64,000 nucleotides of DNA from Dyadobacter sp. CY312 (GCF_021390535.1 NZ_JAJUXG010000012.1:1-64000), one strand, 5' to 3'. Counted from the stretch's first letter, positions 36,455 to 45,467 are shown. Notes: a model not told the origin generated them from the letters alone. A program made the numbers and translations.

Positions 36455-36829
36455 CTAACTATTGTTTTCAAGGTTATTCAATAACTCACGAATTTCATCC
36501 AGTTCCTCTTTTGAGGTGGTGTGGTTACCCAACGCCTGCATCACTACTTGCGCGGCGGATCCCTGAAAAGCGGTTTGTACCAATCTGCCAAGCAAATTTT
36601 GCTGCGTTTCCTCCTTGCCAAGCAATGCAACATAAATGTGCGAACGGCCCTGTTCTGTACGATACAGCAATCCTTTATCATGCATAATCTGCATTAGCTT
36701 TAAGGTTGTCGTGTAACCCACGTCCTTAGTCGCAGCAAGGTAATCGTGTACAGCACGAACCGTACTTGGGCCGGCCTGCCATAAGTAGTTTAAAATTTCA
36801 AGTTCTGAATCTGTCGGTTTGATATACAT
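36455..36829 (-). CDS. BlaI/MecI/CopY-family transcriptional repressor
   Basis: The 124-residue protein has the winged-helix start of the family (TDSELEILNYLWQAGPSTVRAVHDYL, then GYTTTLKLMQIMHDKGLL) and a short dimerisation tail. It lies directly upstream of the M56 protease gene, the standard pairing in which the protease inactivates the repressor. Three near-identical 16-base palindromes lie 16-86 bases before its start, so it most likely represses its own operon. The partner sensor lacks a beta-lactam-binding domain, so I give no blaI symbol. Confidence 0.92.
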   Translation of the reverse strand: MYIKPTDSELEILNYLWQAGPSTVRAVHDYLAATKDVGYTTTLKLMQIMHDKGLLYRTEQGRSHIYVALLGKEETQQNLLGRLVQTAFQGSAAQVVMQALGNHTTSKEELDEIRELLNNLENNS

Positions 36830-36844
36830 GGCTAATTATTTTGA

Positions 36845-36915
36845 TACGATAATCTTCGTATCAAAATTGTACGAAAAAAATCGTATGTGCAAGTGTTGCT
36901 ACGATTTTTTTCGTA
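36845..36915. promoter_or_regulatory. Three 16-base operator palindromes around the blaI-type promoter
   Basis: TACGATAATCTTCGTA (36845-36860), TACGAAAAAAATCGTA (36870-36885) and TACGATTTTTTTCGTA (36900-36915) all fit TACGA-N6-TCGTA, with one base off in the first copy. They begin 25 and 30 bases apart. On the minus strand a TTG at 36892-36890 and TACAATTTTG at 36871-36862, 18 bases apart, form a plausible promoter lying between and over the palindromes. This is strong evidence for autoregulation by the adjacent BlaI-family repressor. Confidence 0.85.
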
Positions 36916-36970
36916 CTTTGGATCATTGTATGTGTAAAAGGGTCTGTAAATCAGATATTTAAATAAAAAA

Positions 36971-36996
36971 GGTCGCTGGGAATATTTCCAGCGACC
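36971..36996 (-). terminator. Terminator after dnaN
   Basis: GGTCGCTGG (36971-36979) pairs with CCAGCGACC (36988-36996). Read on the minus strand, six T follow. It lies about 40 bases after the dnaN stop. Confidence 0.88.
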
Positions 36997-37036
36997 ACAA
37001 ACTTCTATAACTTCTTAATTCCTTTAACTTCTAATT

Positions 37037-38161
37037 CTAAACATACGTATTCAACATCACCGGCATCACAAGCATCAGGATATCTTCATTGTCTTCCTGA
37101 TCAACAGGAATAATGAGTCCTGCACGGTTTGGTGCAGATAGTTCAAAAGTGATGGTTTTGCTTGATATGTTACCAAGAACTTCGATGAGGAATTTGGCAT
37201 TGAATCCGATTTCCATATCGTCACCATTGTATTCGCACATCAGGCGCTCGTTGGCTTCATTGGAGTAATCCAAATCCTCGGCAGAAATAACGAGGTCGTT
37301 CAACGACATTTTCAGGCGAACCTGATGCGTTGTACGGTTTGAATAAATAGATATACGGCGCAACGAACTCAGAATTTCCATCCTGTTGATGGTAAGTGAA
37401 TTCTGGTTGTTGGTTGGAATTGCATTTTCGTAATCCGGGAAACGCTCGTCGATCAGACGGCAGATCATACGGATATTACCAAAGCTGAAAAAGGCATTTG
37501 ATTGAGTGAATTCAGCTTTTACAGGAACATCGTCCGAAGGAAGACATGATTTCAACAAGTTCAAAGCCTTGCGCTGAATGATCATGGATGTATCAACGTC
37601 AGATTTAATATCTGTGCGGCGGTAACGAACAAGGCGGTGACCGTCCGTAGCAACAAATGTTGCGTTTTCTGCACCCATTTGTACGAATACCCCGGTCATT
37701 GCAGGACGAAGATCGTCAGTACTGGTGGCAAAAAGTGTATTTGAAATTGCAGCACCCAAGGCAGAAGACGAAAGATCTACCGACTGACCGCGGTTTACAG
37801 ATGGAGTCTTAGGGAAATCGATTGGATTCTCACCTGATAACTTGTAGCGTCCATTGTCTGAAATAATTTCAGTTCCAAATGTTTCCGCGTTTACCTGTAA
37901 TGTAATTGGCTGTTCTGGTAATCCGCGTAGAGTATCCAGCAACAACTTTGCAGGAATAGCAATCGCTCCTTTTTCTGTGGACTCAACCTCAATTTCCGTA
38001 ATCATGACGGTTTGAAGGTCAGATGCAGTCACGGTAAGTAAATTACCTTCCAGAGCAAGTAAAAAATTCTCGAGTATGGGCACAATAGGGTTCGTAGAAA
38101 CGACACCATTGATAGCGGACAGTTGCTTGAGGAGTACTGATGACGAAACGACAAACTTCAT
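37037..38161 (-). CDS. dnaN: DNA polymerase III beta subunit (sliding clamp)
   Basis: The 374-residue protein is the ring-shaped processivity factor of the replicative polymerase. It has the three-domain clamp pattern: start MKFVVSSSVLLKQLSAINGVV, ATDGHRLVRYRR in the middle (about 170-181), and a C-terminus ending in the conserved hydrophobic stretch ILMLVMPVMLN. No dnaA or gyrB lies nearby, so this copy is not at an origin cluster. In several Bacteroidota dnaN follows the gliding genes gldF-gldG, as it follows gldG here. Confidence 0.97.
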   Translation of the reverse strand: MKFVVSSSVLLKQLSAINGVVSTNPIVPILENFLLALEGNLLTVTASDLQTVMITEIEVESTEKGAIAIPAKLLLDTLRGLPEQPITLQVNAETFGTEIISDNGRYKLSGENPIDFPKTPSVNRGQSVDLSSSALGAAISNTLFATSTDDLRPAMTGVFVQMGAENATFVATDGHRLVRYRRTDIKSDVDTSMIIQRKALNLLKSCLPSDDVPVKAEFTQSNAFFSFGNIRMICRLIDERFPDYENAIPTNNQNSLTINRMEILSSLRRISIYSNRTTHQVRLKMSLNDLVISAEDLDYSNEANERLMCEYNGDDMEIGFNAKFLIEVLGNISSKTITFELSAPNRAGLIIPVDQEDNEDILMLVMPVMLNTYV

Positions 38162-38271
38162 AATTATTGACGTAAGTGTTTATATATGATGATATTGAAA
38201 ATGAAATCGTTTACAAAAAACTGTTTTGCAGGGGACAAAAGTATGAAAAATTAAGTACTCTGCCATGGTGC

Positions 38272-39927
38272 TCAGGCGAATTTTCTTAATCTTAAATAGT
38301 GTCTCACACCTCCAAACAAGCCAATCAGAACAAGTGGAAGCAGCAGATTAAGACCCTGCCAGAATTTTTTGTTTTCCTGGATCTGTATCTTATCAAGTTG
38401 TCGGATGCTTACCTGCTTATTCCTAGTTGAAATCAATCCATTCGCATCAGTAAGATAATCCAGTGCGTGCATAATAAGGTCTTTATTTCCGTAAGTGAGG
38501 CCTGTAACACGGTCGTATCCAAGTGGAAGCGGAGCACTTCTTTTGTAGTCAACATCATTTACAATAATATCGCCATCAGAGAAAATAATGACTTTGCCTG
38601 GAGTACCCTGGGCTTTGAAATTGGCACTTCTCTGATCGCCGGGTAATATCCTGTTTTGGAATAGAGAAGTGAAAGAACCTTCCAATAATAGGCCCGCAAT
38701 TTTCACGCCGTTGTTGTATTCAGATGGGTCAGGCTGTTTGCGCGCTTCATTATAACCTACAATAGCAGGTGTATTCACGACCTGCGTGTATGGAGAAGTC
38801 ATGAGCAAAGCGGTTTTCTGTATTCCATTTGTCCCACCAACAGTATCCAGTGAACTTAAAAAGCGGGTGTATATACCATTGATATTGCGCGTCACAGGAT
38901 GATTCCCTATGTTGTTTAATATCGGGAAGAAGCGCCAGGGCATAGGTTTAATTTCAGGCTTATCACCCATAGTTCCCACGTTCAAAAGGATCTGTGCACA
39001 AGTTATATCTTTGACCAGGTTGGTATTCAACCGTGTTCCCCAACGGAAAAAGAGGTCACTTAAATTAAGGTCCAATGGTTGTGCATAGGTTCCTTCCAGA
39101 TTTACGCTATCAACTTTCGCCCCATCCACGAAGAACATGGCGTTTCCGCCTCCGACTACGTATTGGTCAATTTTGTATTTCTCGTCTTCCGAAAATGCTG
39201 AGTCTGGTTTCAGAATGAGCAGAGCGTCTAACCCGTCATAGGAAGATGGGTTATTCATGTCCAGAAAGACGTCGTAATTCTGCTGGATGGAAGCGATAAG
39301 ATCACTCAGGCGTGAAGGTGCTATTTTTGTGTGGCTTACAACCAACCCAACCTTTTTTCTTTCCGGATTAGCCAATAAACGAATAGCCGATGAAAGTTCA
39401 AATTCAAGTCCTTCAACTGATTGGTTAAGCTGTTCGTCTGGTGAGCTGCTTTTGTTTCCTTTCAGGAGCTGCACCGGAATGGCCAGGGAATCGGCCCTGA
39501 TAATTGCTCCGGGAAAAATAATTTTCTCTGTACGTTTTCCGTCAGGATCAGTTGCATGCAAATTTGTCGGCGTCAGTCCCTGGTCTACCAGGCTTTGATA
39601 TTGTTTTTTTCTTGCTTCCTCGTTAGTGGCACTGGAAGGATCCGAAAACTGAAAATTGAGCTTTCCGTCGGAATAAGTTCTGAACTCATCTAGCATTTCG
39701 CGCGTAGCGTTTTCAAGTCTTTTAAATCCGGGAGGGAAATCGCCTGCGAGGTAAACGTTTACCTGAACGTTTTTATCAAGATTTTCAAGAAGCTGTTTGG
39801 TAGCGTCAGAAATCGTATAACGTTTATCGTCAGTAAGGTCAATTCTGAAAAAAAGGATTGAAGCCAGCCAGTTGATACCAGCTAAAATGGCCACAAGTGC
39901 CAAAAATCGCAAAATTGGTTTTTTCAT
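38272..39927 (-). CDS. gldG: Gliding-motility ABC transporter component GldG
   Basis: The 551-residue protein has an N-terminal membrane helix (FLALVAILAGINWLASILFF), the conserved FRIDLTDDKRYTISDATKQLL segment, a large periplasmic part, and a C-terminal membrane helix (GLNLLLPLVLIGLFGGV). This is the GldG layout; GldG works with GldF and the ATPase GldA in gliding of Bacteroidota. The gene precedes dnaN as in other members of the phylum. Unusually, gldF is not the upstream neighbour: a DUF1080 gene is there instead. I chose ATG 39927 over the longer frame from 39954 because it starts directly at MKKPILRF. Confidence 0.9.
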   Translation of the reverse strand: MKKPILRFLALVAILAGINWLASILFFRIDLTDDKRYTISDATKQLLENLDKNVQVNVYLAGDFPPGFKRLENATREMLDEFRTYSDGKLNFQFSDPSSATNEEARKKQYQSLVDQGLTPTNLHATDPDGKRTEKIIFPGAIIRADSLAIPVQLLKGNKSSSPDEQLNQSVEGLEFELSSAIRLLANPERKKVGLVVSHTKIAPSRLSDLIASIQQNYDVFLDMNNPSSYDGLDALLILKPDSAFSEDEKYKIDQYVVGGGNAMFFVDGAKVDSVNLEGTYAQPLDLNLSDLFFRWGTRLNTNLVKDITCAQILLNVGTMGDKPEIKPMPWRFFPILNNIGNHPVTRNINGIYTRFLSSLDTVGGTNGIQKTALLMTSPYTQVVNTPAIVGYNEARKQPDPSEYNNGVKIAGLLLEGSFTSLFQNRILPGDQRSANFKAQGTPGKVIIFSDGDIIVNDVDYKRSAPLPLGYDRVTGLTYGNKDLIMHALDYLTDANGLISTRNKQVSIRQLDKIQIQENKKFWQGLNLLLPLVLIGLFGGVRHYLRLRKFA

Positions 39928-39990
39928 GAAGGAAGAACGCCCGTTTTGACACAAAAATATAAAAAGAATACGGGAGTTAAATATTGCCGT

Positions 39991-40884
39991 CTATTTCTTG
40001 TATTTGCAGGAAGTTGGATCTGTTGCCACATAATAGGATTTGTAATTCACCGCCTTTGGATCCATACAGCCCTTTAAATTGAGTAACAGAATATTTTTGA
40101 AATCGATCGGATGGCTTTCTGCCTGTAGGGCAATGTATCCGCTGCCCAGTGCTGTGTTTTGCTTTTTCATCCATTCGTCTTCACCTCCAACCTTACCATC
40201 TTTAAAAGTATGACTTTTACCTACATATCCCCCTCCGATTTTAGGATTGGTAAATACTAAAACGGTGTCACCTTCAATTAAATGATACACGATGGAATCT
40301 CCTAAAACGATCGCTTCGGCAGATACCCATTGATCTCCGTTATAGGTTTTAGATGTTGAATTGATGCAATGCTCTTCGGTTGTTTTCCCTTTTATATCAA
40401 CGATCGTTCCCGGAGTGCAAAGGTTACCAGTTGTTCTTTCGCCTGCGTTTAATCCACCGAGATATTGCATTTCGAGTGATATTGGAAAATCCTGATCCAG
40501 CCCCAAACTCGCTGCCGACTGGGAGTGGAGCATTATGCCACTATTCCTAACATTCCAGGAAGCGCCGCCTGGCACCTGATTGCCAGTGAAACGATATTGT
40601 AATTTGATTTTATAGTGAGAAAATGGCTGATTAAAGTACATGTGGCCATATTCCGTGGTAAACTTCTCATACTCCTTATAGTTTACCCGGATCATGTCAT
40701 CCTCCACTATAAATGTGTTTTTATAGTTATCATTTACTTTGTGACCTGCGATTTTTATATCCCATCCGGTAAGATCTTTTCCATTAAACAGCGATTGCCA
40801 GTCCTCTTTTTCAGACTTCTTTTGAGCGAAAACGGAATGAGAAATGAAAAAAAGAATCAGGAGAACTTTATTCAAAGTACACAT
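39991..40884 (-). CDS. Exported DUF1080 (3-keto-disaccharide hydrolase type) with C-terminal GCTDP-like motif
   Basis: The 297-residue protein has a signal peptide (cleavage after VFA, near 20). The DUF1080 beta-sandwich begins WQSLFNGKDLTGWDI and contains NSGIMLHSQ and SLEMQYLGG. Family members bind or cleave glycans such as 3-keto-disaccharides. The last 25 residues (GCMDPKAVNY, then a pair SC near the end) match the GC-x-DP-x-A-x-NY...SC-x-Y module often seen as a short C-terminal repeat in secreted Bacteroidota proteins. Here it occurs once. The gene lies between rnr and gldG without an obvious link to either. Confidence 0.82.
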   Translation of the reverse strand: MCTLNKVLLILFFISHSVFAQKKSEKEDWQSLFNGKDLTGWDIKIAGHKVNDNYKNTFIVEDDMIRVNYKEYEKFTTEYGHMYFNQPFSHYKIKLQYRFTGNQVPGGASWNVRNSGIMLHSQSAASLGLDQDFPISLEMQYLGGLNAGERTTGNLCTPGTIVDIKGKTTEEHCINSTSKTYNGDQWVSAEAIVLGDSIVYHLIEGDTVLVFTNPKIGGGYVGKSHTFKDGKVGGEDEWMKKQNTALGSGYIALQAESHPIDFKNILLLNLKGCMDPKAVNYKSYYVATDPTSCKYKK

Positions 40885-41012
40885 AAACTGCTAAATAGAT
40901 TGATAGTGATTGAAATGCCACGGATACGCTAATTCTGCGAATTTAGATTATTATGCGTATCCGCGACAAAAATTGGGTGACATTTTCGACCTGTTGTTTT
41001 CATGCAATTTTA

Positions 41013-43370
41013 TTACCGCCTCTTTCTTTTTCCTCTCGGCGCAGCATTGGTGCTCTTTCTGTTTTTGGGAGCGCTCACAGCCTCTCTTGGTGCTTTGGTC
41101 CGCTGGCGTGGCGGTCTGTCGTTCCTGGATGAACGGGAAGCGGAAGGTACAGTTCCTGCGAGGTACAAATCCATGCTTCTGCGCGCAAGGTTGGTATCTT
41201 TTACCTTTACTTTCACCTGATCTCCAAAAGTGTATATTTTCTTGGTACGCTGACCAACGATGCGGTAGTTTTCCTTTTCGAGTTCGTAGTAATCGTCCCC
41301 AAGGTCGGTCATGCGAATGAGGCCTTCTGATGCAGTTTCTGTGATCTCCACAAAAATTCCGAATTCGGTAACGCCGGTAATGATGCCGTCAAATTCCTTA
41401 TCAGGTTCCATCATACTCATGTATTCCACCTGTTTGTATTTTATGGAAGCTCTTTCTGCTTCTGCTGCCAGGCGTTCACGCTCGGAAGAATGTTTTGAAC
41501 CTTCTTCATAACTTTCCTTGTTAACCGAACCGCCTCCATCCAGATAATGCTGTAAAAGGCGATGCGCCATTACATCAGGGTAACGTCGGATAGGAGAGGT
41601 GAAATGTGAATACCTTTTGAACGCCAAACCGAAGTGTCCGAGGTCTTCAACGCTGTATCGCGCTTTGGCCATGGTACGCACTGCAAGTGATTCAATCAGG
41701 TTTTGCTCCGGTTTCCCTTCCACTTCCATCAACATTTTGTTCATGGATTTGGCGATTTTATTCTCCTCTTCCACTTCCAGCTTGTGACCCAGTTTGGCTA
41801 CAAATGTTGCAAACGTTTTAAGTCGATCCGGGTCAGGAGCTTCGTGAATCCGGTAAACCATGGTATTTTTGACTTCTTCCTTCGAAAGTCCGTACACAAA
41901 TTCGGCCACCCGTTTGTTGGCAAGAAGCATGAACTCTTCAATCAGTTTGTTGGAATCATGTCGCTCTTTTTGATAAATACCCAACGGTTTTCCGTTTTCG
42001 TCCAAGCGGAATCTTACTTCCGGTGTATCAAAATTGATGGCTCCATTTTTGAAACGCTCTTTTCTGAATATCTTGGCTATGGCATTCATTGTTTTCAATT
42101 CTGCTGCAAAATCCCCTTCACCGGTATCAAGCACCTGCTGTGCTTCCTCGTATGAAAATCTGCGGTCAGAGTGAATTATTGTTCTGCCAAACCATTCCTT
42201 CAATATTTTTCCTTTTGGACTTATTTCAAATATGGCAGAAAAGGCGAGTCTGTCTTCGTTCGGGCGAAGTGAACAAAGGTTATTGGATAGTTTTTCCGGT
42301 AGCATCGGAACCGTTCTGTCTACCAGATACACAGAAGTTGCTCTGCGGTAGGCTTCCTTATCAAGTTCGGTTCCTGGCAATACGTAATGAGAAACGTCTG
42401 CAATATGGACACCGATCTCTACATTTCCTTCGTCCAAATTACGCAGCGAAAGGGCATCATCAAAATCTTTTGCATCAACCGGGTCAATCGTGAAAGTGAG
42501 TACATCTCTGATATCCTTTCGCTTGGCAATGTCCTTTTTAGCAATCTTGTCAGGAATCTTTTGAGCCTCAGCTTCAACGTTTTCAGGGAAGTGATACGGA
42601 AGTCCGAATTCGGCAAGGATGGCGTGCATTTCTACATCGTTGTTTCCTGCTTTTCCAAGAACCGTAACAATTTCACCTTCTGCCTGGCTTCTTCTGGTAG
42701 GCCATTCTGTAACTTTGACAATGACTTTATCTCCGTTTTCAGCGCCTTTTAATTCTTCGGGTTCTAGATAAATCGGGTCGAAAAGTTTTTTGTTGTCTGG
42801 CTGTACAACAGCAAAACCCCTGTTCAATTCAATAATGCCGACAATCTCTTTCCCGGATCTTTCAATAATTTCCGCCACGCGGCCTTCAGTTCTGCTTTTC
42901 CCGGAGTCACCACGAACGGATTTACCGCCACGGCTATTTTTGGTTAGAGGCTGTATTTTAACAACATCACCATCCCATGCTCCATTGAGCAGTTCTGCTT
43001 CTACATAAATATCATCTTCGCGCCCTTCAATGATGACGAAGGCAAACGATTTATTCACCCGGTCAACACGCCCGGTGAGACCATGACTTTCCTTTTTAAG
43101 AGGAGCGGCGGTGTACGTTCCATTGTTGTGAAAAGTTATTCTGCCGGCTTCTTCCAATTCATGGAGAATGTCGTTGAACAATGTTCTCACTTTTTTATCC
43201 TGCACACCAAAATGATCGTGCACATCGAAAGGGCGGAATGAATGTTCGCTGTTGAGGTCGAAAAAAGCAGCAATATCTGCTTTAAGGTTATCTATATAAG
43301 ACACAATTGTATGCGGAGATCTGATTTCCTTCTTTTCAACTGAATCTTTTCTTGTTCTTTTATCTTTCAT
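41013..43370 (-). CDS. rnr: Ribonuclease R
   Basis: The 785-residue protein is a processive 3'-5' exoribonuclease that degrades structured RNA. It has an N-terminal winged-helix segment, two cold-shock-like domains, and the RNB catalytic core with the Asp cluster TIDPVDAKDFDDALSL (about 291-306). A C-terminal S1 domain (about 640-725, DGIITGVTEFGIFVEI) is followed by a strongly basic tail of about 50 residues rich in Arg, Lys and Pro. The last is typical of RNase R. The upstream neighbour is a predicted exonuclease gene, 77 bases away. Confidence 0.96.
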   Translation of the reverse strand: MKDKRTRKDSVEKKEIRSPHTIVSYIDNLKADIAAFFDLNSEHSFRPFDVHDHFGVQDKKVRTLFNDILHELEEAGRITFHNNGTYTAAPLKKESHGLTGRVDRVNKSFAFVIIEGREDDIYVEAELLNGAWDGDVVKIQPLTKNSRGGKSVRGDSGKSRTEGRVAEIIERSGKEIVGIIELNRGFAVVQPDNKKLFDPIYLEPEELKGAENGDKVIVKVTEWPTRRSQAEGEIVTVLGKAGNNDVEMHAILAEFGLPYHFPENVEAEAQKIPDKIAKKDIAKRKDIRDVLTFTIDPVDAKDFDDALSLRNLDEGNVEIGVHIADVSHYVLPGTELDKEAYRRATSVYLVDRTVPMLPEKLSNNLCSLRPNEDRLAFSAIFEISPKGKILKEWFGRTIIHSDRRFSYEEAQQVLDTGEGDFAAELKTMNAIAKIFRKERFKNGAINFDTPEVRFRLDENGKPLGIYQKERHDSNKLIEEFMLLANKRVAEFVYGLSKEEVKNTMVYRIHEAPDPDRLKTFATFVAKLGHKLEVEEENKIAKSMNKMLMEVEGKPEQNLIESLAVRTMAKARYSVEDLGHFGLAFKRYSHFTSPIRRYPDVMAHRLLQHYLDGGGSVNKESYEEGSKHSSERERLAAEAERASIKYKQVEYMSMMEPDKEFDGIITGVTEFGIFVEITETASEGLIRMTDLGDDYYELEKENYRIVGQRTKKIYTFGDQVKVKVKDTNLARRSMDLYLAGTVPSASRSSRNDRPPRQRTKAPREAVSAPKNRKSTNAAPRGKRKRR

Positions 43371-43411
43371 GTAAATTAATTTTGAATGAGTGAATGAGAG
43401 AGTTTATGATA

Positions 43412-43432
43412 ATGAGCGATTAAATCGCTCAT
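43412..43432. repeat. Small perfect inverted repeat upstream of rnr
   Basis: ATGAGCGAT (43412-43420) pairs with ATCGCTCAT (43424-43432) across a three-base loop. It lies between the stop of the exonuclease gene and the start of rnr. It is preceded by short GAATGAG-type repeats on the plus strand (43384-43400). It may be a weak terminator or processing hairpin. Confidence 0.5.
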
Positions 43433-43447
43433 AGCCAAATATTTCTC

Positions 43448-44182
43448 TTACTCTACTCTGGTAATATTTTCAGGGCTTACCATTTCCCACCCGTGCAGTC
43501 GTAAATAGATCTGTGCCAGCACCACAACGTCTTCTCTGCAATATCGGCAAATTTTGGCAAGGTCTTTCTCTTCATAATAAACCCTGGTTACCTGGTCTCC
43601 GCTCATTTCGTTCTTACTGCCCGGTATATCAAATACAGCAGCAAGCAGATCAAGAGAGGTGTAACTTTTATAGTCACCAAATTTCCAGAGCTCCATCGTA
43701 TCCTGGTGAAGGACTTCCCATGGCTTTTTTCCTGAAATCTGAAGTGCTTTTGGTATTGGAATCCCATGTATCAGCATACGTCGGCATAAAAACGGGAAGT
43801 CGAATTCTCTTCCGTTGTGTGCACAAAGTGTAAGCTGTTCGGCGGGATATTTTTCTATGAGAGACTTGAATTCTAATAATAACTTTACTTCGTCATCGCC
43901 GGAGAAGCTGCGAACCTTGAAAGCTATTTCATCTTTTTCATTCCAATAAAACGCACCGAAAGCGATGCAGACCACCTTTCCAAACTCGGAATAAATAGCG
44001 CCCTTGTCATAGAAACAGTCTGAGCTCGAAATAGTTTCATCGCCTTTGTTCAGAGAAAGGGATTTTTTGTCCCAAAGCTTCTGCATCCGTTCAGTAAGCC
44101 CGCTGTAAGTTGCGTGTGAAGCTACTGTTTCAATATCAAGAAGCAGAAAATTTTTGGCGCGTTTACGGAAATCATCTGTCAT
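43448..44182 (-). CDS. PolB-related predicted 3'-5' exonuclease
   Basis: The 244-residue protein has the DEDD exonuclease motifs: DIETV near 16-20 (Exo I), HNGREFDFPFL near 121-131 (Exo II), and YCREDVVVLAQIYLRL near 213-228 (Exo III). This matches the 'PolB exonuclease-like' family found as a stand-alone protein. It should remove nucleotides from DNA 3' ends, but no polymerase domain is attached. It stands 27 bases after a small hypothetical gene and before rnr, forming a possible nuclease operon. Confidence 0.85.
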   Translation of the reverse strand: MTDDFRKRAKNFLLLDIETVASHATYSGLTERMQKLWDKKSLSLNKGDETISSSDCFYDKGAIYSEFGKVVCIAFGAFYWNEKDEIAFKVRSFSGDDEVKLLLEFKSLIEKYPAEQLTLCAHNGREFDFPFLCRRMLIHGIPIPKALQISGKKPWEVLHQDTMELWKFGDYKSYTSLDLLAAVFDIPGSKNEMSGDQVTRVYYEEKDLAKICRYCREDVVVLAQIYLRLHGWEMVSPENITRVE

Positions 44183-44209
44183 ATAGTGGTGTGTAATTTG
44201 ACGATTTTG

Positions 44210-44623
44210 CTATTCGTGCAAAACTCCTTCTATTCCGAAAGGTGTTATTTCCACGATGTTATCTTCAACAATGCTGTCTGGTACGAAGATAAACTTTTTA
44301 TCGTAAATCTGATTTTCAAGGAAGTAGCTAATCCAAAATTCATTCGTAAGGTGAAAAACGTCAGGCATAATGGTTTCCACCACCTGCTTCTGTTCTAGCT
44401 GGATTTCAGGGAAAAAATGTCTGAGCGTAGATGTTTTTTGCCCGGTACTCAATCCCGATTCTGTGTTACTATATCCCTTTGATGTAACCATAACGGTATT
44501 GATTGGCAGCGGATTTCTATTGATAACCACTACGCTCCATTCAGCAACGTTTGCTTCATTTATGTTTCTTACAATAGCTACCTGTATACCCTGAACAGGG
44601 TGAAATGGGATGTCTTTTTTCAT
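44210..44623 (-). CDS. Conserved-looking cytoplasmic protein, unknown function
   Basis: This 137-residue protein has no signal or membrane segment. It contains a beta-rich first half (IQVAIVRNINEANVAEWSVVVINRNPLPINTVMVTSKGY) and an acidic end. I recognise no named family, although the wording resembles proteins seen in many Cytophagales (from memory). It is between lipB and the exonuclease gene on the same strand, with 27 bases to the latter. Confidence 0.7.
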   Translation of the reverse strand: MKKDIPFHPVQGIQVAIVRNINEANVAEWSVVVINRNPLPINTVMVTSKGYSNTESGLSTGQKTSTLRHFFPEIQLEQKQVVETIMPDVFHLTNEFWISYFLENQIYDKKFIFVPDSIVEDNIVEITPFGIEGVLHE

Positions 44624-44640
44624 TATTATTCCTAATTAAG

Positions 44641-44682
44641 TAGCTAATAGCAATTAGAGTTTAGCTACTAGCTTTTAAATCA
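44641..44682. repeat. Heptamer array between lipB and the 137-aa gene
   Basis: On the plus strand the units TAGCTAA, TAGCAAT, TAGAGTT, TAGCTAC and TAGCTTT follow each other in exact 7-base phase, then TAAATCA. They occupy 42 of the 103 bases between the genes. The word TAGCTAATAGC recurs on the minus strand at 56406-56396, just after leuA. Confidence 0.65.
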
Positions 44683-44726
44683 GTAAGATACAAGTTAAAA
44701 TTATAGCTCTAAATGTTTATTAGTAC

Positions 44727-45467
44727 TTATACAACTCCTTTAACAGAAGCTTCAAACACTTCCATTTCAAACAAACGGGCTAAATGATTTTTTAATTTAT
44801 TGGCAACTTCATCCATATCCACTTGTTCTCCAATCTCTGCGGAAATGGAAGTGACTGCCTTATCCTGAATACCGCAGGGAACAATGTTTCCGAAGAAAGA
44901 AAGATCCGTATTTACATTGAGTGCAAAGCCATGCATGGTCACCCAGCGGCTGGATTTTACACCCATTGCGCATATTTTTCTTGGATTAACCTGTTTTTCA
45001 TGATCCAGCCACACTCCAGTGAGGCCTGGGATGCGACCGCCGTCGAGTCCATATTCGCCGATTGTGAGTATAATAGCCTCTTCGAGCAACCGCATGTACT
45101 TGTGGATATCCGTAAAAAAATTATCCAGGTCGAGAATGGGGTAGCCTACGAGCTGTCCGGGACCGTGGTAAGTAATATCGCCGCCGCGGTTTATCTTATA
45201 ATATTTGGCATTTTTTGCGGCTAACTCCTCTTCTTGCAAAAGCAAATGGTCCGGTTTCCCGCTTTTACCCAGCGTATATACATGAGGATGCTGGCAGAAA
45301 AACAAGTGGTTGGGCGTGGCAAGCTGATCTTCCACAGTCAAATTCCGATTCTGTGTTTTTACTGCGATTGTTTCGGCAAAAATCTTTTCCTGATAATCCC
45401 ATGCTTCCTGATAGTCGATCAGACCGAGATTGCGAAAGTTTACCTTTTTATTAATAAGGGTATTCAT
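44727..45467 (-). CDS. lipB: Octanoyl-[ACP]:protein transferase
   Basis: LipB moves octanoyl groups from acyl carrier protein to lipoyl domains, the first step of endogenous lipoate synthesis. The 246-residue protein has the signature RGGDITYHGPGQLVGYP (about 94-110), the Lys in GVKSSRWVTMHGFALN (about 168) and the catalytic Cys near 197 in NIVPCGI. Length is standard for the Bacteroidota form. lipA is not in the window. It may head the transcription unit running down through the hypothetical gene, the exonuclease gene and rnr. Confidence 0.95.
   Translation of the reverse strand: MNTLINKKVNFRNLGLIDYQEAWDYQEKIFAETIAVKTQNRNLTVEDQLATPNHLFFCQHPHVYTLGKSGKPDHLLLQEEELAAKNAKYYKINRGGDITYHGPGQLVGYPILDLDNFFTDIHKYMRLLEEAIILTIGEYGLDGGRIPGLTGVWLDHEKQVNPRKICAMGVKSSRWVTMHGFALNVNTDLSFFGNIVPCGIQDKAVTSISAEIGEQVDMDEVANKLKNHLARLFEMEVFEASVKGVV

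Noticed and set aside
37037..38161. Replication origin near dnaN
   Set aside because: No dnaA, gyrB or cluster of DnaA boxes was seen, and dnaN lies among unrelated genes.
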